Shown piece by piece: positions 43,287 to 51,387 of a stretch of DNA of 52,040 nt. Numbering within the stretch: position 1 is the stretch's first letter; each line of letters opens with the position of its first letter. Made by a program: the position numbers and the translations under genes. Below the pieces are notes generated by a model. The model was given only the letters and a program-made list of their open reading frames with translations, was not told the DNA's origin and did no database searches. The DNA comes from Sphingobacteriales bacterium. Its GTDB lineage: Bacteria > Bacteroidota > Bacteroidia > CAILMK01 > JAAYUY01. The stretch covers positions 1 to 52,040 of the forward strand of contig JAAYUY010000147.1 in assembly GCA_012517435.1 (NCBI GenBank), in the 5' to 3' direction.

Positions 43287-44570
43287 ATGAGATATAAAAA
43301 CCAGGTCGTATTTTTTATTCTGATTTTAGCAGAAAGCCTACTGCTGACCGTCTGGAGAGGAAAAACAGGTGTTTATTTGAGCCCTTTGCTCATTTTTTTT
43401 ATCTCATTATCTGTTGGGATGTTTCCACTGTTTTTCCGGTCTGAAAAATTTTCCCCAACAAAGGAAAAATCATCTATATTATTGATTATCAACATAATAA
43501 GTTTAATCTCACTTACCATTCTTATTCTGTTTTTATTTGCAGCCATTTTCAGAAAAAATCCCGTTAATCCTGCCTTATCAGATATTATTCCTACCGTTGA
43601 CATATTAAGCCACCGGCTTCTGGCAGGAGAAGACCCCTATCAGTTAATCACTGAATATGGCTATCATATCCCCCCGACTTACCTGCCTTTTCAATGGCTG
43701 CCATTTGTCATTTCATCTTTCTTCGGCTTCGGCCATCGCTGGATACCTGTTGTTTTCTGGCTCATCAGCCTGCTGTTTTATGAAATATACGTTTTTAACT
43801 CCATAAAATCTGAATTGCCCCGTTTTTTGGCTTCATTGCTGCCTCTTTTGATTTTACTGATTTTCGTGCTTGATTTTCCTCAGATGTTTGCCGTCAGCAT
43901 TGAATTGCTTCCTGCGGCTTATTACATCCTGTTTGGCTTATCTCTGCTCAGTTCAAATATCTTTCTGAAAAGTTTTGCAGTCACCTTACCCCTGTTGAGC
44001 CGTTTTTCTTTTATAGTGTGGCTTCCTGTCTGGTTTGTCAGCCTGCTGAAAACAGAAAAAATCAGGAAACTGTTACTTTTTGCAGGGATTGCAATGATGG
44101 TTATTCTGTCTGTTTATATCCTGCCATTTTTATCAAAACGCCCCGCAACACTCATAGATGGCATGAAATATTATACTACGTCTGCCCTTGGCGAATGGAT
44201 GCCAAAAGATTATCAGAAAGCCGGAGAAAAACCGGTTCATCTTTTCAGAGGTGTGGGTTTTGCCTGTTATTTCTACGATTTTTATCCGGGAAGTATCCGT
44301 AACAGACTCTCAGCCCTGAAAAAAACACAGCTTTCTCTGGTTATTTTGACATCTTTAATCTTGATTTTCTTTGTTTTAAGAAAAAAAAAACCGGATTGTC
44401 TGTCTTTATACCTGCTCTCTTCATTAAAAATATACCTGACAGTTTTTTATGCCTTCATTCAGGTGCCTTATGTTTATCTTCAGCTCGTACCGGTTTTTAT
44501 CTCTGCCATATTATTTTCAGGCTATCTGACAATACACGGCTCCAATACAAAAATTATTAGTGATGCTTAG
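43287..44570 (+). CDS. GT87-like multi-span membrane glycosyltransferase
   Basis: 427 residues from the ATG at 43287 (the longer frame starts at a TTG inside the promoter). About ten membrane helices. Residues ~105-150 contain DILSHRLLAGEDPYQ and IPPTYLPFQWLPF, the GEDPY/PP-F-W pattern typical of GT87 (PimE-like) and related polyprenyl-phosphate-dependent GT-C mannosyltransferases. It lies divergent to the other three glycosylation genes and probably belongs to the same pathway, adding a sugar on the periplasmic face. The beta-barrel gene overlaps its 3' end by eight bases. Confidence 0.78.
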   Translation: MRYKNQVVFFILILAESLLLTVWRGKTGVYLSPLLIFFISLSVGMFPLFFRSEKFSPTKEKSSILLIINIISLISLTILILFLFAAIFRKNPVNPALSDIIPTVDILSHRLLAGEDPYQLITEYGYHIPPTYLPFQWLPFVISSFFGFGHRWIPVVFWLISLLFYEIYVFNSIKSELPRFLASLLPLLILLIFVLDFPQMFAVSIELLPAAYYILFGLSLLSSNIFLKSFAVTLPLLSRFSFIVWLPVWFVSLLKTEKIRKLLLFAGIAMMVILSVYILPFLSKRPATLIDGMKYYTTSALGEWMPKDYQKAGEKPVHLFRGVGFACYFYDFYPGSIRNRLSALKKTQLSLVILTSLILIFFVLRKKKPDCLSLYLLSSLKIYLTVFYAFIQVPYVYLQLVPVFISAILFSGYLTIHGSNTKIISDA

Positions 44571-45336
44571 AAAAACGACAATATTTACTTTGCTGAACAG
44601 CATTCTTTTGTTTACGTACGGGCAAAACAAAATTGGTTTGACCCTGACAGGTGGAACATTTTCAAATTATTCATTTTCAAAGATTTATCTGATAACTGAC
44701 GGTACTTCCGACTCCAATGAATCCTGCGTCAGCCTGCGACCTTTTTATTCCTTTCAGGCCGGCCTTTGCTTCAATTATTATCCACATGAAAAATTTTTTA
44801 TCACAACAGGCTTTAATTATGTTTACCGTTATATCGACATCAATCTGTTTCCCTATAATGTTCCCTTTATTTATACAGGCACAAAACTTCAGACTTTTCA
44901 AATCCCTTTGAAAGCAGACTACATCTTATTCAGGTCGAGAAATAATCTCTCTGCAGGATTAAGCACCGGCATCAACATTTCCTTTTATAAGGCTGAAAAT
45001 CAGGAATTTGGAAAGTGGCAAAACACCATTGTCATGACCAAACTTATCCGTGATGGCTTTTTCTACACCCTGAAACTGCCTGAATCGCTAAGTCCTGAAT
45101 GGCTTGGCAGCATTGATTTTGGCTTACCCCTTACGAGCAAACTGAATTTAAGAACACATCTGTTTTTCACCTGTCCGTTTATCAAAAACCTCGGTCATGA
45201 ATTGTTTTACTACAAGCGGATTGATACTTCTGTCATAGCCGACAAGGAATTTACTTTTTATGAAAGGGACATCAGGGTGGGTCTGGAAATAGATTTTGAG
45301 TTTCGTCCTGAATGCTTTTTCAATTGTAACAAATAA
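44563..45336 (+). CDS. Outer-membrane beta-barrel protein (PorT-like)
   Basis: 257 residues. A signal peptide (MLRKTTIFTLLNSILLFTYGQ) is followed by alternating hydrophobic strands with aromatic ends (LTLTGGTFSNYSF, FYSFQAGLCFNYYPHEKFFITTGFNYVYRYIDI). The pattern LSAGLSTGINISFYKAE and the C-terminal VGLEIDFEF, ending in a strand, fit a small outer-membrane barrel of the PorT family. The start ATG (44563) lies inside the end of the GT87-like gene, so the two are coupled. PorT proteins take part in T9SS, but most family members are of unknown function, and this one is not a clear PorT orthologue. Confidence 0.75.
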   Translation: MLRKTTIFTLLNSILLFTYGQNKIGLTLTGGTFSNYSFSKIYLITDGTSDSNESCVSLRPFYSFQAGLCFNYYPHEKFFITTGFNYVYRYIDINLFPYNVPFIYTGTKLQTFQIPLKADYILFRSRNNLSAGLSTGINISFYKAENQEFGKWQNTIVMTKLIRDGFFYTLKLPESLSPEWLGSIDFGLPLTSKLNLRTHLFFTCPFIKNLGHELFYYKRIDTSVIADKEFTFYERDIRVGLEIDFEFRPECFFNCNK

Positions 45337-45390
45337 AATGATTGCATCGTTAAAATAAAACATGGTATTAATCTTTAAAAAATCTTAAAA

Positions 45391-45909
45391 ATGAATAAGC
45401 CTATGAGTCAAGGTATTTTCTGGGGCATACTGATTATCATTCTCGGTATTGTCTTATTAATCAAGCAGTTAGCTAATCTCGACATCCCTGTTTTCAGGGT
45501 CATGCTGGGTGTGTTTCTGGTCATGCTGGGCATCAGGTTATTGTTTTTCGACAGTTTTAAATTTGGCCATCAGAGTGGTGGAGATGTGGTCTTTGGCAAC
45601 AAGGAAATGAGATTTGATCCTGAAATCAAAAAATATGACTGTGTTTTCGGCTCAATGACCGTTGACATTTCGAATATTGACTACAGTCCTGAAGACAATT
45701 ATGAGTTCAATGCAGTTTTTGGTGAGCTGAACATTGTGGTCAATCCAAAGACCTATGTCAAACTGAAAAGCGATGTCGTACTGGGAAATATCGAAATTCC
45801 CCAATCTGTTCGCTCTTATGGTTATGAAGATCAGGTGGATAGCAACAGTATTATGTTCAAGGCAAAAGCAGCAGCTGTATTCGGGAGTATTAAGTTTATA
45901 GTCAAATAG
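45391..45909 (+). CDS. LiaF-like membrane protein (DUF5668 TM region plus beta domain)
   Basis: 172 residues. Two or three membrane helices lie in the first ~55 residues (GIFWGILIIILGIVLLIKQL, VMLGVFLVMLGIRLLFF). The C-terminal ~95 residues form a repeated beta pattern (CVFGSMTVDIS, AVFGELNIVV, VVLGNIEIP, AAVFGSIKFIV), the parallel-beta 'FG' repeat of LiaF C-terminal domains. In Firmicutes LiaF inhibits a stress sensor kinase; Bacteroidota homologues have unknown partners, and no LiaRS-type pair is next to it here. It is convergent with the peptidase gene, eight bases apart. Confidence 0.82.
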   Translation: MNKPMSQGIFWGILIIILGIVLLIKQLANLDIPVFRVMLGVFLVMLGIRLLFFDSFKFGHQSGGDVVFGNKEMRFDPEIKKYDCVFGSMTVDISNIDYSPEDNYEFNAVFGELNIVVNPKTYVKLKSDVVLGNIEIPQSVRSYGYEDQVDSNSIMFKAKAAAVFGSIKFIVK

Positions 45910-45916
45910 GATTCAA

Positions 45917-46738
45917 CTACTGATACCTGATTTTCCGCCCGATTTTCAGGATGGTGTTTCTATTAATCCCATTGAGGCGGCAAAGCGTATCGATGGATAC
46001 TCCATACATTCTGCTGATTTTATAAAGGGTATCGCCCTGCCTGACGGTGTGATACTTCATTGCCTTTACTTCTGCAACATGACCGAAAGTAGAAGCACAA
46101 ATGGCCAAAGTTTCATCTTTAAGCGTAAAGTTTTCAAAATCAATTAGTAAAGTAGGATCAAAGGCCTGTCCCATAAAACGTGTTTCGAAATGAAGATGAG
46201 CACCTGTAGCCCTTCCGGTAGCCCCTCCCAACCCGATAAGCTGCCCTGATCTGACAAACTGCCCGTTATACACCAGCATTTTTGAAAGATGGGCATACAT
46301 AGTTTCAATGCCGTTGTAGTGTGATACGATAACCAGATAGCCATAGCCCCTGTAATAGCGGGCAAACCTGACCATTCCGTCAAAAGCACAGTAAACACTG
46401 TCGCCCCATTTCAGGCCAATGTCCACTCCACTGTGAATACGGCCATTTCTGAACCCAAACGGGGAATTTACCTTTCCACAAACAGGCATAAAAAACCGGC
46501 AGCTATCATCAACCAGCTGAATCCAGGTGGTATCTTTTTTCTTTGTCAGGTCGATCCGGTAAGGATTGGGATGAAGAGAATCCCATATACAAATTAATAA
46601 CTCATTATCAGACTGATATGAAACCGTATCAATGATAATTTTGAAAAAAGGAGAATCAATTTCAGCAGCACGCAAATTCCATCTGATACCCAACAGACAT
46701 ACTGCTATAGCAATGAAATATTTGAATCTCTCCGGCAA
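45917..46738 (-). CDS. M23 metallopeptidase with C-terminal LysM domain
   Basis: Periplasmic or secreted murein endopeptidase. The M23 domain has the zinc ligand set of the family: FRNGRIHSGVDI (His, Asp), then MYAHLS and GATGRATGAHLHFETRF (HxH). A LysM domain (HTVRQGDTLYKISRMYGVSIDTL) follows at the C-terminus. The frame extends to 46795, but only TTG codons serve as starts. A promoter box at 46759-46766 lies inside the longer version, so I place the start at the TTG at 46738, which gives PERFKYFIAIAVCLLGI as a signal-type N-terminus. Likely role: cleaving peptidoglycan peptides during growth or division. Confidence 0.85.
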   Translation of the reverse strand: MPERFKYFIAIAVCLLGIRWNLRAAEIDSPFFKIIIDTVSYQSDNELLICIWDSLHPNPYRIDLTKKKDTTWIQLVDDSCRFFMPVCGKVNSPFGFRNGRIHSGVDIGLKWGDSVYCAFDGMVRFARYYRGYGYLVIVSHYNGIETMYAHLSKMLVYNGQFVRSGQLIGLGGATGRATGAHLHFETRFMGQAFDPTLLIDFENFTLKDETLAICASTFGHVAEVKAMKYHTVRQGDTLYKISRMYGVSIDTLCRLNGINRNTILKIGRKIRYQ

Positions 46739-46758
46739 GCCTGAATATTTTAGACGGG

Positions 46759-46766
46759 CAAAAATA
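46759..46766 (-). promoter_or_regulatory. -7 box TATTTTTG for the M23 peptidase
   Basis: TATTTTTG on the minus strand lies 20 bases before the TTG at 46738. It argues against the longer open frame being the translated form. No -33 match at the right spacing. Confidence 0.4.
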
Positions 46767-46911
46767 TGACTTTCAGCTAAATATAAAAATTTCAACCCGA
46801 AAAAATAGAAAATTTTTCACTAACTCACTCATGATCAGTTTAAGAAAAAAAATTCAGGATTTAATGTTTGTTGGGATAATCATACCTCATTGATATTGAA
46901 AGAAAATGAAA

Positions 46912-46985
46912 TCGAGGTGATGGGTGATGAGCTCAGTTCCCCGGATTTTTGTGTCTGCTGAAAACTGCCTGCTGCCTGATTTTCG
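46912..46985. repeat. Heptamer tract plus shared flank, copy 3
   Basis: GGTGATGGGTGATGAGCTCAG, then CCGGATTTTTGTG and CTGAAAACTGCCTGC, in the same order and spacing as copy 1 at 4765-4825. It lies in the 268-base gap between the peptidase and the RelA-type gene, which holds nothing else I can identify. Confidence 0.72.
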
Positions 46986-47063
46986 TACAGAAGTATTGAA
47001 AAATTCAGCTGAATGGAAGTTAGGTCTGTTCTGCCTGATGACTCAATACACTGCATTTTAGTA

Positions 47064-49226
47064 CTACTGGTCAATTCTGGCCACGCTTTTCACACCTTTC
47101 ACCCTGCGAAGACGCTCTATCAGCTGATTCAATTGCTCTGTATGTTTTACCTGAAGTTTAAACAGCCCGGAAAACTCATTTTGCCTCGATTCTATATTTA
47201 TGGAAGTGATATTCACCGAAAAGGTATTTGATACAATATTGGTCAGCCTGTTGGCCATTCCGATTTCATCCTCTCCTTTTATCATGATACTCACCTCAAA
47301 ATAATTGTCTTTGATGTCAGAAGCCCAGCATGCTTCAATCCTGCGATATGGATAATTGGTAAGTAAAAATCTTGCATTCGGGCAGTCTTCATGGTGAATG
47401 GTGATACCTTTATCTATGGTGATAAAGCCGAAAATTCTATCTCCCGGAATGGGATGACAACATTTTCCAAACTGATACGAAACATTTTTCAAGGCAGGAT
47501 CGACAATCAGAATATCCGTTTTTAAAGGCTGCTGCCGGAATTTTTCCTCTTTTACAACAGATTGCCTTGTTTCTTCTTCCCTGCTTTCCCCGCTCAGCAA
47601 TGCTTTAATCTCCAGCATATCGATACTGCCATCTGCAATACCGGAATAGAGGTCTAAGGAATGAGGAAGTTTATAATGTTCAATTAAAGAACTGACAATC
47701 ATTTCATTATATTCCAGTTTCCAGTTCTTCAGTTTCCTTTTCAGTATTTCCCTGCCCCTTTCAGCAAACTTATGTTGTTCTTCAGTCAGCCATCTTTTAA
47801 TTTTGGTTTTGGCCTTTGAGGTAACGACAAAATTCAACCAGTCTTTGGTAGGCTTCTGGTTCCGAGAAGTCAGTATTTCAATTCTGTCGCCATTCTGAAG
47901 GATGTATTTGAGCGGTACAAGTTTATTATTGACCCTTGCGCCCGTACATCGCGAGCCAATTTCCGTATGTAACTCGAAGGCAAAATCAAGCACGGTGGCT
48001 CCTTTTTTAAGCTTTTTCAATTCAGATTTTGGCGTAAACACAAAGACATCTTCCGTCCTGACAGGCTTATTGATCCCGCTCAGGGCATCAATCAGGTTTT
48101 TCTCTGGCGATTCAAGTATTTCTCTTAAAGAATTCAGCCACTCTTCATAACTTTTATCCGTTCTGATACCCTTGTATTTCCAGTGAGCGGCAAGTCCTTT
48201 TTCAGCAATCATGTCCATCCGTGCACTGCGAATCTGTACTTCTACCCAGTGGTGGTCAGGCCCGAGAACTGTCGTATGCAGCGACTCATAACCACTTGAT
48301 TTTGGTATTGTTATCCAGTCTCTTAATCTTGCGGGATTCGGCTCATAAATAGAGGTAACCAGCGAATAAGCCAGCCAACAGGCTTCTTTTTCCTTTTGTT
48401 TTTCTACCTGAAGAATAATTCTGACGGCAAAAAGGTCGAATACCTGCTCAAAATTCACATTCTGTACCTTCATTTTACGCCAGATACTGTGTATGGATTT
48501 AGTCCTCCATTTCAATTCAAACTTTAATCCGGCATTGCTCAAGGCCGTTTTTAACGGACTGCAGAACTGCTCGATGTATTCTGCTCTTTTAACAGTAGAT
48601 TTTTCAAGTTTTGACAAAATACCATAGTAATCATCAGGATGTAAGACAGAAAATGCATTATCAAGCATCTCACGGTTGAGGGAATACAAACCCAGCTGAT
48701 GTAATACGGCAGCATAAATATGATAACTGATTTGTGCAACAGACTGAACTTCAACACTATCATGATGTTCTTTTCGTAAAATTGCCAGAAATTCAGCTAT
48801 TCTGACCAGTAAAATACGGATGTCGGACAACAAATTCAGGCTGAGCTTCAGATAATTATCGGGCTGGTTGATTAGTTTCAGGGTATCAATGTTCTCAATT
48901 TTTTCGGCTTCGTGCAGCCAGTCAATGACTTCGACTGGTAAAATTTGTTTGCAATCCGATGAAAAATCTTTGTTCTTAAAAAATGGATACCATAGCAAGG
49001 CCAGGCAGATTGCTTCGCTTTTCAGCCCCATTTCATTAAAAGCTATCCTTCCGGTCTCGGTGGCTATTTCGTATTCTTGTGGTATGATGAAGTTTTCTGA
49101 AGAAAAATAATGCTTTGACAACAACTCAAAAACCTGACGCAGTACTTTTTTACAGGAAGGTGAATCCAGGTTGCTTGTTTTCAGAAACCATTTATAATCA
49201 GCGGCAATAACAGACTGGCTGTACAT
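47064..49226 (-). CDS. relA: RelA-type (p)ppGpp synthetase with inactive HD domain
   Basis: 720 residues from the ATG at 49226 (the longer frame starts at a TTG). The N-terminal hydrolase domain is degenerate: where RSH proteins have HxxxVA and the LLHDVxED pair, this has ATETGRIAFNE and ALLWYPFFKNK, and the later RLHNMRTL-type site reads LLVRIAEFLAIL. The synthetase domain keeps its signatures (DLFAVRIIL, GYESLHTTV, EVQIRSARMD, GLAAHWKYK). A TGS domain (VFVFTPKSELKKLKKGATVLDFAF), a helical/zinc-finger-like part (GKCCHPIPGD) and a C-terminal ACT domain follow. It should therefore make but not degrade (p)ppGpp, and a separate hydrolase must exist elsewhere. Confidence 0.9.
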   Translation of the reverse strand: MYSQSVIAADYKWFLKTSNLDSPSCKKVLRQVFELLSKHYFSSENFIIPQEYEIATETGRIAFNEMGLKSEAICLALLWYPFFKNKDFSSDCKQILPVEVIDWLHEAEKIENIDTLKLINQPDNYLKLSLNLLSDIRILLVRIAEFLAILRKEHHDSVEVQSVAQISYHIYAAVLHQLGLYSLNREMLDNAFSVLHPDDYYGILSKLEKSTVKRAEYIEQFCSPLKTALSNAGLKFELKWRTKSIHSIWRKMKVQNVNFEQVFDLFAVRIILQVEKQKEKEACWLAYSLVTSIYEPNPARLRDWITIPKSSGYESLHTTVLGPDHHWVEVQIRSARMDMIAEKGLAAHWKYKGIRTDKSYEEWLNSLREILESPEKNLIDALSGINKPVRTEDVFVFTPKSELKKLKKGATVLDFAFELHTEIGSRCTGARVNNKLVPLKYILQNGDRIEILTSRNQKPTKDWLNFVVTSKAKTKIKRWLTEEQHKFAERGREILKRKLKNWKLEYNEMIVSSLIEHYKLPHSLDLYSGIADGSIDMLEIKALLSGESREEETRQSVVKEEKFRQQPLKTDILIVDPALKNVSYQFGKCCHPIPGDRIFGFITIDKGITIHHEDCPNARFLLTNYPYRRIEACWASDIKDNYFEVSIMIKGEDEIGMANRLTNIVSNTFSVNITSINIESRQNEFSGLFKLQVKHTEQLNQLIERLRRVKGVKSVARIDQ

Positions 49227-49315
49227 CTTCGTTGGATAAAATTTAATGCAAATTTCGTAAATTATCAATGATTTGAAAAGCTGATTTCCCGAAGTACACT
49301 TTTGGAATTAAGGTT

Positions 49316-49323
49316 TAATTTTG
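49316..49323 (+). promoter_or_regulatory. -7 box TAATTTTG directly before the Hsp15 gene
   Basis: TAATTTTG ends four bases before the ATG at 49328, so the transcript would have little or no leader, as for the gene at 2038. Confidence 0.48.
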
Positions 49324-49327
49324 CCTT

Positions 49328-49708
49328 ATGAAAGAAATTCAATCTGTCAGGCTGGATAAGTATTTATGGGCAGTCAGGATTTACAAAACGAGGTCACTTG
49401 CTGCTGAGGCCTGCAATGGCGGGAAGGTAAAACTGAACGGAGAAGCCGCCAAACCCTCTAAAGCAGTGAAAGAGAACGATACCATTGAATTGTACAAAGA
49501 CTTTGTTCATCATCAGTTCAGGGTGATTCAGCTTTTGGAAAAACGTGTCGGACATTCCATCGTGAAAGATTACCTCGAAGACCTGACACCGCCTGAAGAA
49601 TTTGAAAACAGGAAAATAGTGGAACAATCAGCCTTTTATCGCCCGAAAGGACTTGGAAGGCCTACCAAAAGAGAAAGGAGACTTTTAGATAAAATTAAAG
49701 GTAAATAA
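49328..49708 (+). CDS. hslR: S4-domain RNA-binding protein (Hsp15 type)
   Basis: 126 residues. The N-terminal S4 domain has RLDKYLWAVRIYKTRSLA...GGKVKLNGEAAKPSKAVK, the standard Hsp15 pattern, and the C-terminal part is basic (RPTKRERRLLDKIKGK). Hsp15 binds free 50S subunits carrying stalled nascent chains and helps recycle them. It is followed five bases later by a secreted-protein gene, so the two may share a transcript, although their roles look unrelated. Confidence 0.9.
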   Translation: MKEIQSVRLDKYLWAVRIYKTRSLAAEACNGGKVKLNGEAAKPSKAVKENDTIELYKDFVHHQFRVIQLLEKRVGHSIVKDYLEDLTPPEEFENRKIVEQSAFYRPKGLGRPTKRERRLLDKIKGK

Positions 49709-49713
49709 GCAGA

Positions 49714-50439
49714 ATGAAATCTTTACAAAAATACATTTTATTATCCCTAATTTTTGTCCTTTTCTTAACAAAACCCTCATTTTCACAGAATTATGACATG
49801 GTCGTCAACGTTACGGATAAAATGATAAATAAACTTCTGGCTGCCATTGGTCCTGTTTCAGGGGAAGAAGAATACAGTGTCATGTTTATTAAAGGAAAAT
49901 ATCAGTGGAAAGTTGAAAACCCCGTTATTAAACTTGATGAAGGCAAATCATGGTTTGAAGCTGACGTAAAAGTAAATACGGGCAATCTGAGCTATTCCGA
50001 CAGGGTTAATGGGCTGATTAACATTAATTACAACAAGCAGACCGACAAACTTGAACTCAGGTTCGATCATGCCATGGTGGACATTAAAACCAAAATTCTG
50101 GGCAAAGAAAAGCTGATTACCACCATCGATATCGCCAATTATTACAAAGTGCCGTTTATTTTTGACGGTCCGGGCTCTTATGCCGAAGAATTTTCCTTTG
50201 AAATGCCGGATGGAAGCATAAAGAGACTTAAAACGGTGGTGAAAAACTGTGATATTGCAGTCAGCAAAGGCATTATACAAATGAAGGCCAATCTTGATTT
50301 TGTTGATCCGAGTAAGGTAAAACCTACAACCACAGTAAGCCAGACAACCACCCGGACAAATGTTAATGATGATGTTGCAGGAAAGACCAACACGAAAAAA
50401 GAGAAAAGAAAAAAGAGAAAAGAAAACAAAGGGAAATAA
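49714..50439 (+). CDS. Secreted protein of unknown function with lysine-rich tail
   Basis: 241 residues. A signal peptide (MKSLQKYILLSLIFVLFLTKPSFSQ) is followed by a beta-rich domain (residues ~28-195: YDMVVNVTDKMINKLLAAIG, YQWKVENPVIKLDEG, LININYNKQTDKLELRF, IIQMKANLDFVDP) of a kind I cannot name, possibly a lipid-binding or BON-like fold. A Thr-rich linker (TTTVSQTTTRTNVN) leads to a terminal run that is almost all Lys/Arg/Glu. The tail could bind nucleic acid or envelope polymers. It starts six bases after the Hsp15 gene. Confidence 0.72.
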   Translation: MKSLQKYILLSLIFVLFLTKPSFSQNYDMVVNVTDKMINKLLAAIGPVSGEEEYSVMFIKGKYQWKVENPVIKLDEGKSWFEADVKVNTGNLSYSDRVNGLININYNKQTDKLELRFDHAMVDIKTKILGKEKLITTIDIANYYKVPFIFDGPGSYAEEFSFEMPDGSIKRLKTVVKNCDIAVSKGIIQMKANLDFVDPSKVKPTTTVSQTTTRTNVNDDVAGKTNTKKEKRKKRKENKGK

Positions 50440-50467
50440 GAACTTAACCATAAAAAAAACGTTTAAA

Positions 50468-51235
50468 ATGTTGACAAATAAAACAGTTTTGATTACGGGA
50501 GCCAGCAGCGGTTTCGGGGAAGCCTGTGCCATCTTGTTTGCCCGTGAAAAATGCCGTCTGATATTATGTGCCAGACGTGAAGAAAAACTACATCAACTGG
50601 CTGAAAGGCTGAAGAAAGATAATAATTCCGAAATACTTGTCAGGAAACTGGATGTCAGAAACAGAAAAGAGGTCGAAACATTTGTCGGAGAATTACCTGA
50701 ATCATGGAAAAACATTGACATTCTGGTCAACAATGCCGGATTGGCCAGCGGGCTCGACAAGGTTCAGGAAGGTGATATTGACGACTGGGAAAAAATGATA
50801 GATACCAACATCAAAGGCCTGCTCTACCTGACCCGGGCCATTGTCCCTCTGATGATTGAAAGAGGTATCAAAGGCCATGTCATTAATATCGGCTCTATTG
50901 CCGGAATTTATGCATATCCCAAAGGGGCAGTGTATTGCGGGACAAAGGCTGCTGTCAGAATTATTTCAGACGGACTGCGAATGGATCTGGTTGAAAATGA
51001 GATAAAAGTAACCAATATTCAACCCGGTTTAGCAGAAACCGAATTCAGCATTGTTCGTTTTCATGGAGATATCGGTAAAGCAAAAGCTGTTTATCAGGGT
51101 CTTGAGCCATTGACCGCCATGGATGTGGCTGAAACGGTTGTTTTTGCTGCCAACAGACCCCCTCATGTACAAATTTGTGAGATTACACTGACACCGCGCT
51201 GCCAGGCTTCTGCTACCATTGTTTACAGGAAGTGA
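50468..51235 (+). CDS. ydfG: SDR family NAD(P)-dependent oxidoreductase (YdfG-like)
   Basis: 255 residues, a classical short-chain dehydrogenase. It has the cofactor motif TGASSGFGEA at 11-20, CARREEKL (the arginines favour NADP), NNAGLA, the catalytic Ser in NIGSIAG, Tyr-x3-Lys in YCGTK, and PGLAETEF after it. The closest group is YdfG (NADP-dependent L-allo-threonine/3-hydroxy acid dehydrogenase). The frame opens 36 codons earlier in a Lys/Arg-rich run that is the shadow of the previous gene's tail. The ATG at 50468 is 28 bases after that gene's stop. Confidence 0.9.
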   Translation: MLTNKTVLITGASSGFGEACAILFAREKCRLILCARREEKLHQLAERLKKDNNSEILVRKLDVRNRKEVETFVGELPESWKNIDILVNNAGLASGLDKVQEGDIDDWEKMIDTNIKGLLYLTRAIVPLMIERGIKGHVINIGSIAGIYAYPKGAVYCGTKAAVRIISDGLRMDLVENEIKVTNIQPGLAETEFSIVRFHGDIGKAKAVYQGLEPLTAMDVAETVVFAANRPPHVQICEITLTPRCQASATIVYRK

Positions 51236-51247
51236 AGCAAGGGAAGC

Positions 51248-51332
51248 GGGTGATGAGTGATGGGTGATGAATAATGGGTTCCGGGTTGTATGTACCGATT
51301 TACGATTTTGGATTTACGATTTATGATTTTCA
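51248..51332. repeat. Heptamer tract, copy 4, followed by (GATTTACGATTT)-type tract
   Basis: GGTGATGAGTGATGGGTGATGA and related units at 51248-51280 match the heptamers of the other three copies. Further on (about 51299-51330) ATTTACGATTTTGGATTTACGATTTATGATTT is a second, imperfect short tandem repeat. Both sit directly after the SDR stop. Confidence 0.65.
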
Positions 51333-51387
51333 GTATTCCCTGATCCGGATTCCGGTTTTAAGATTCCTGTTCCTGCTGAAGACAGTC

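Noticed and set aside
50360-50467. Lys/Arg-rich N-terminal extension of the SDR enzyme
   Set aside because: It is the other frame of the previous gene's basic tail. The cofactor motif lies at the usual distance from the ATG at 50468.
49948-50532. Open frame of 194 codons on the minus strand
   Set aside because: It is antisense to the secreted protein and SDR genes, has poor protein composition, and no promoter or start context.
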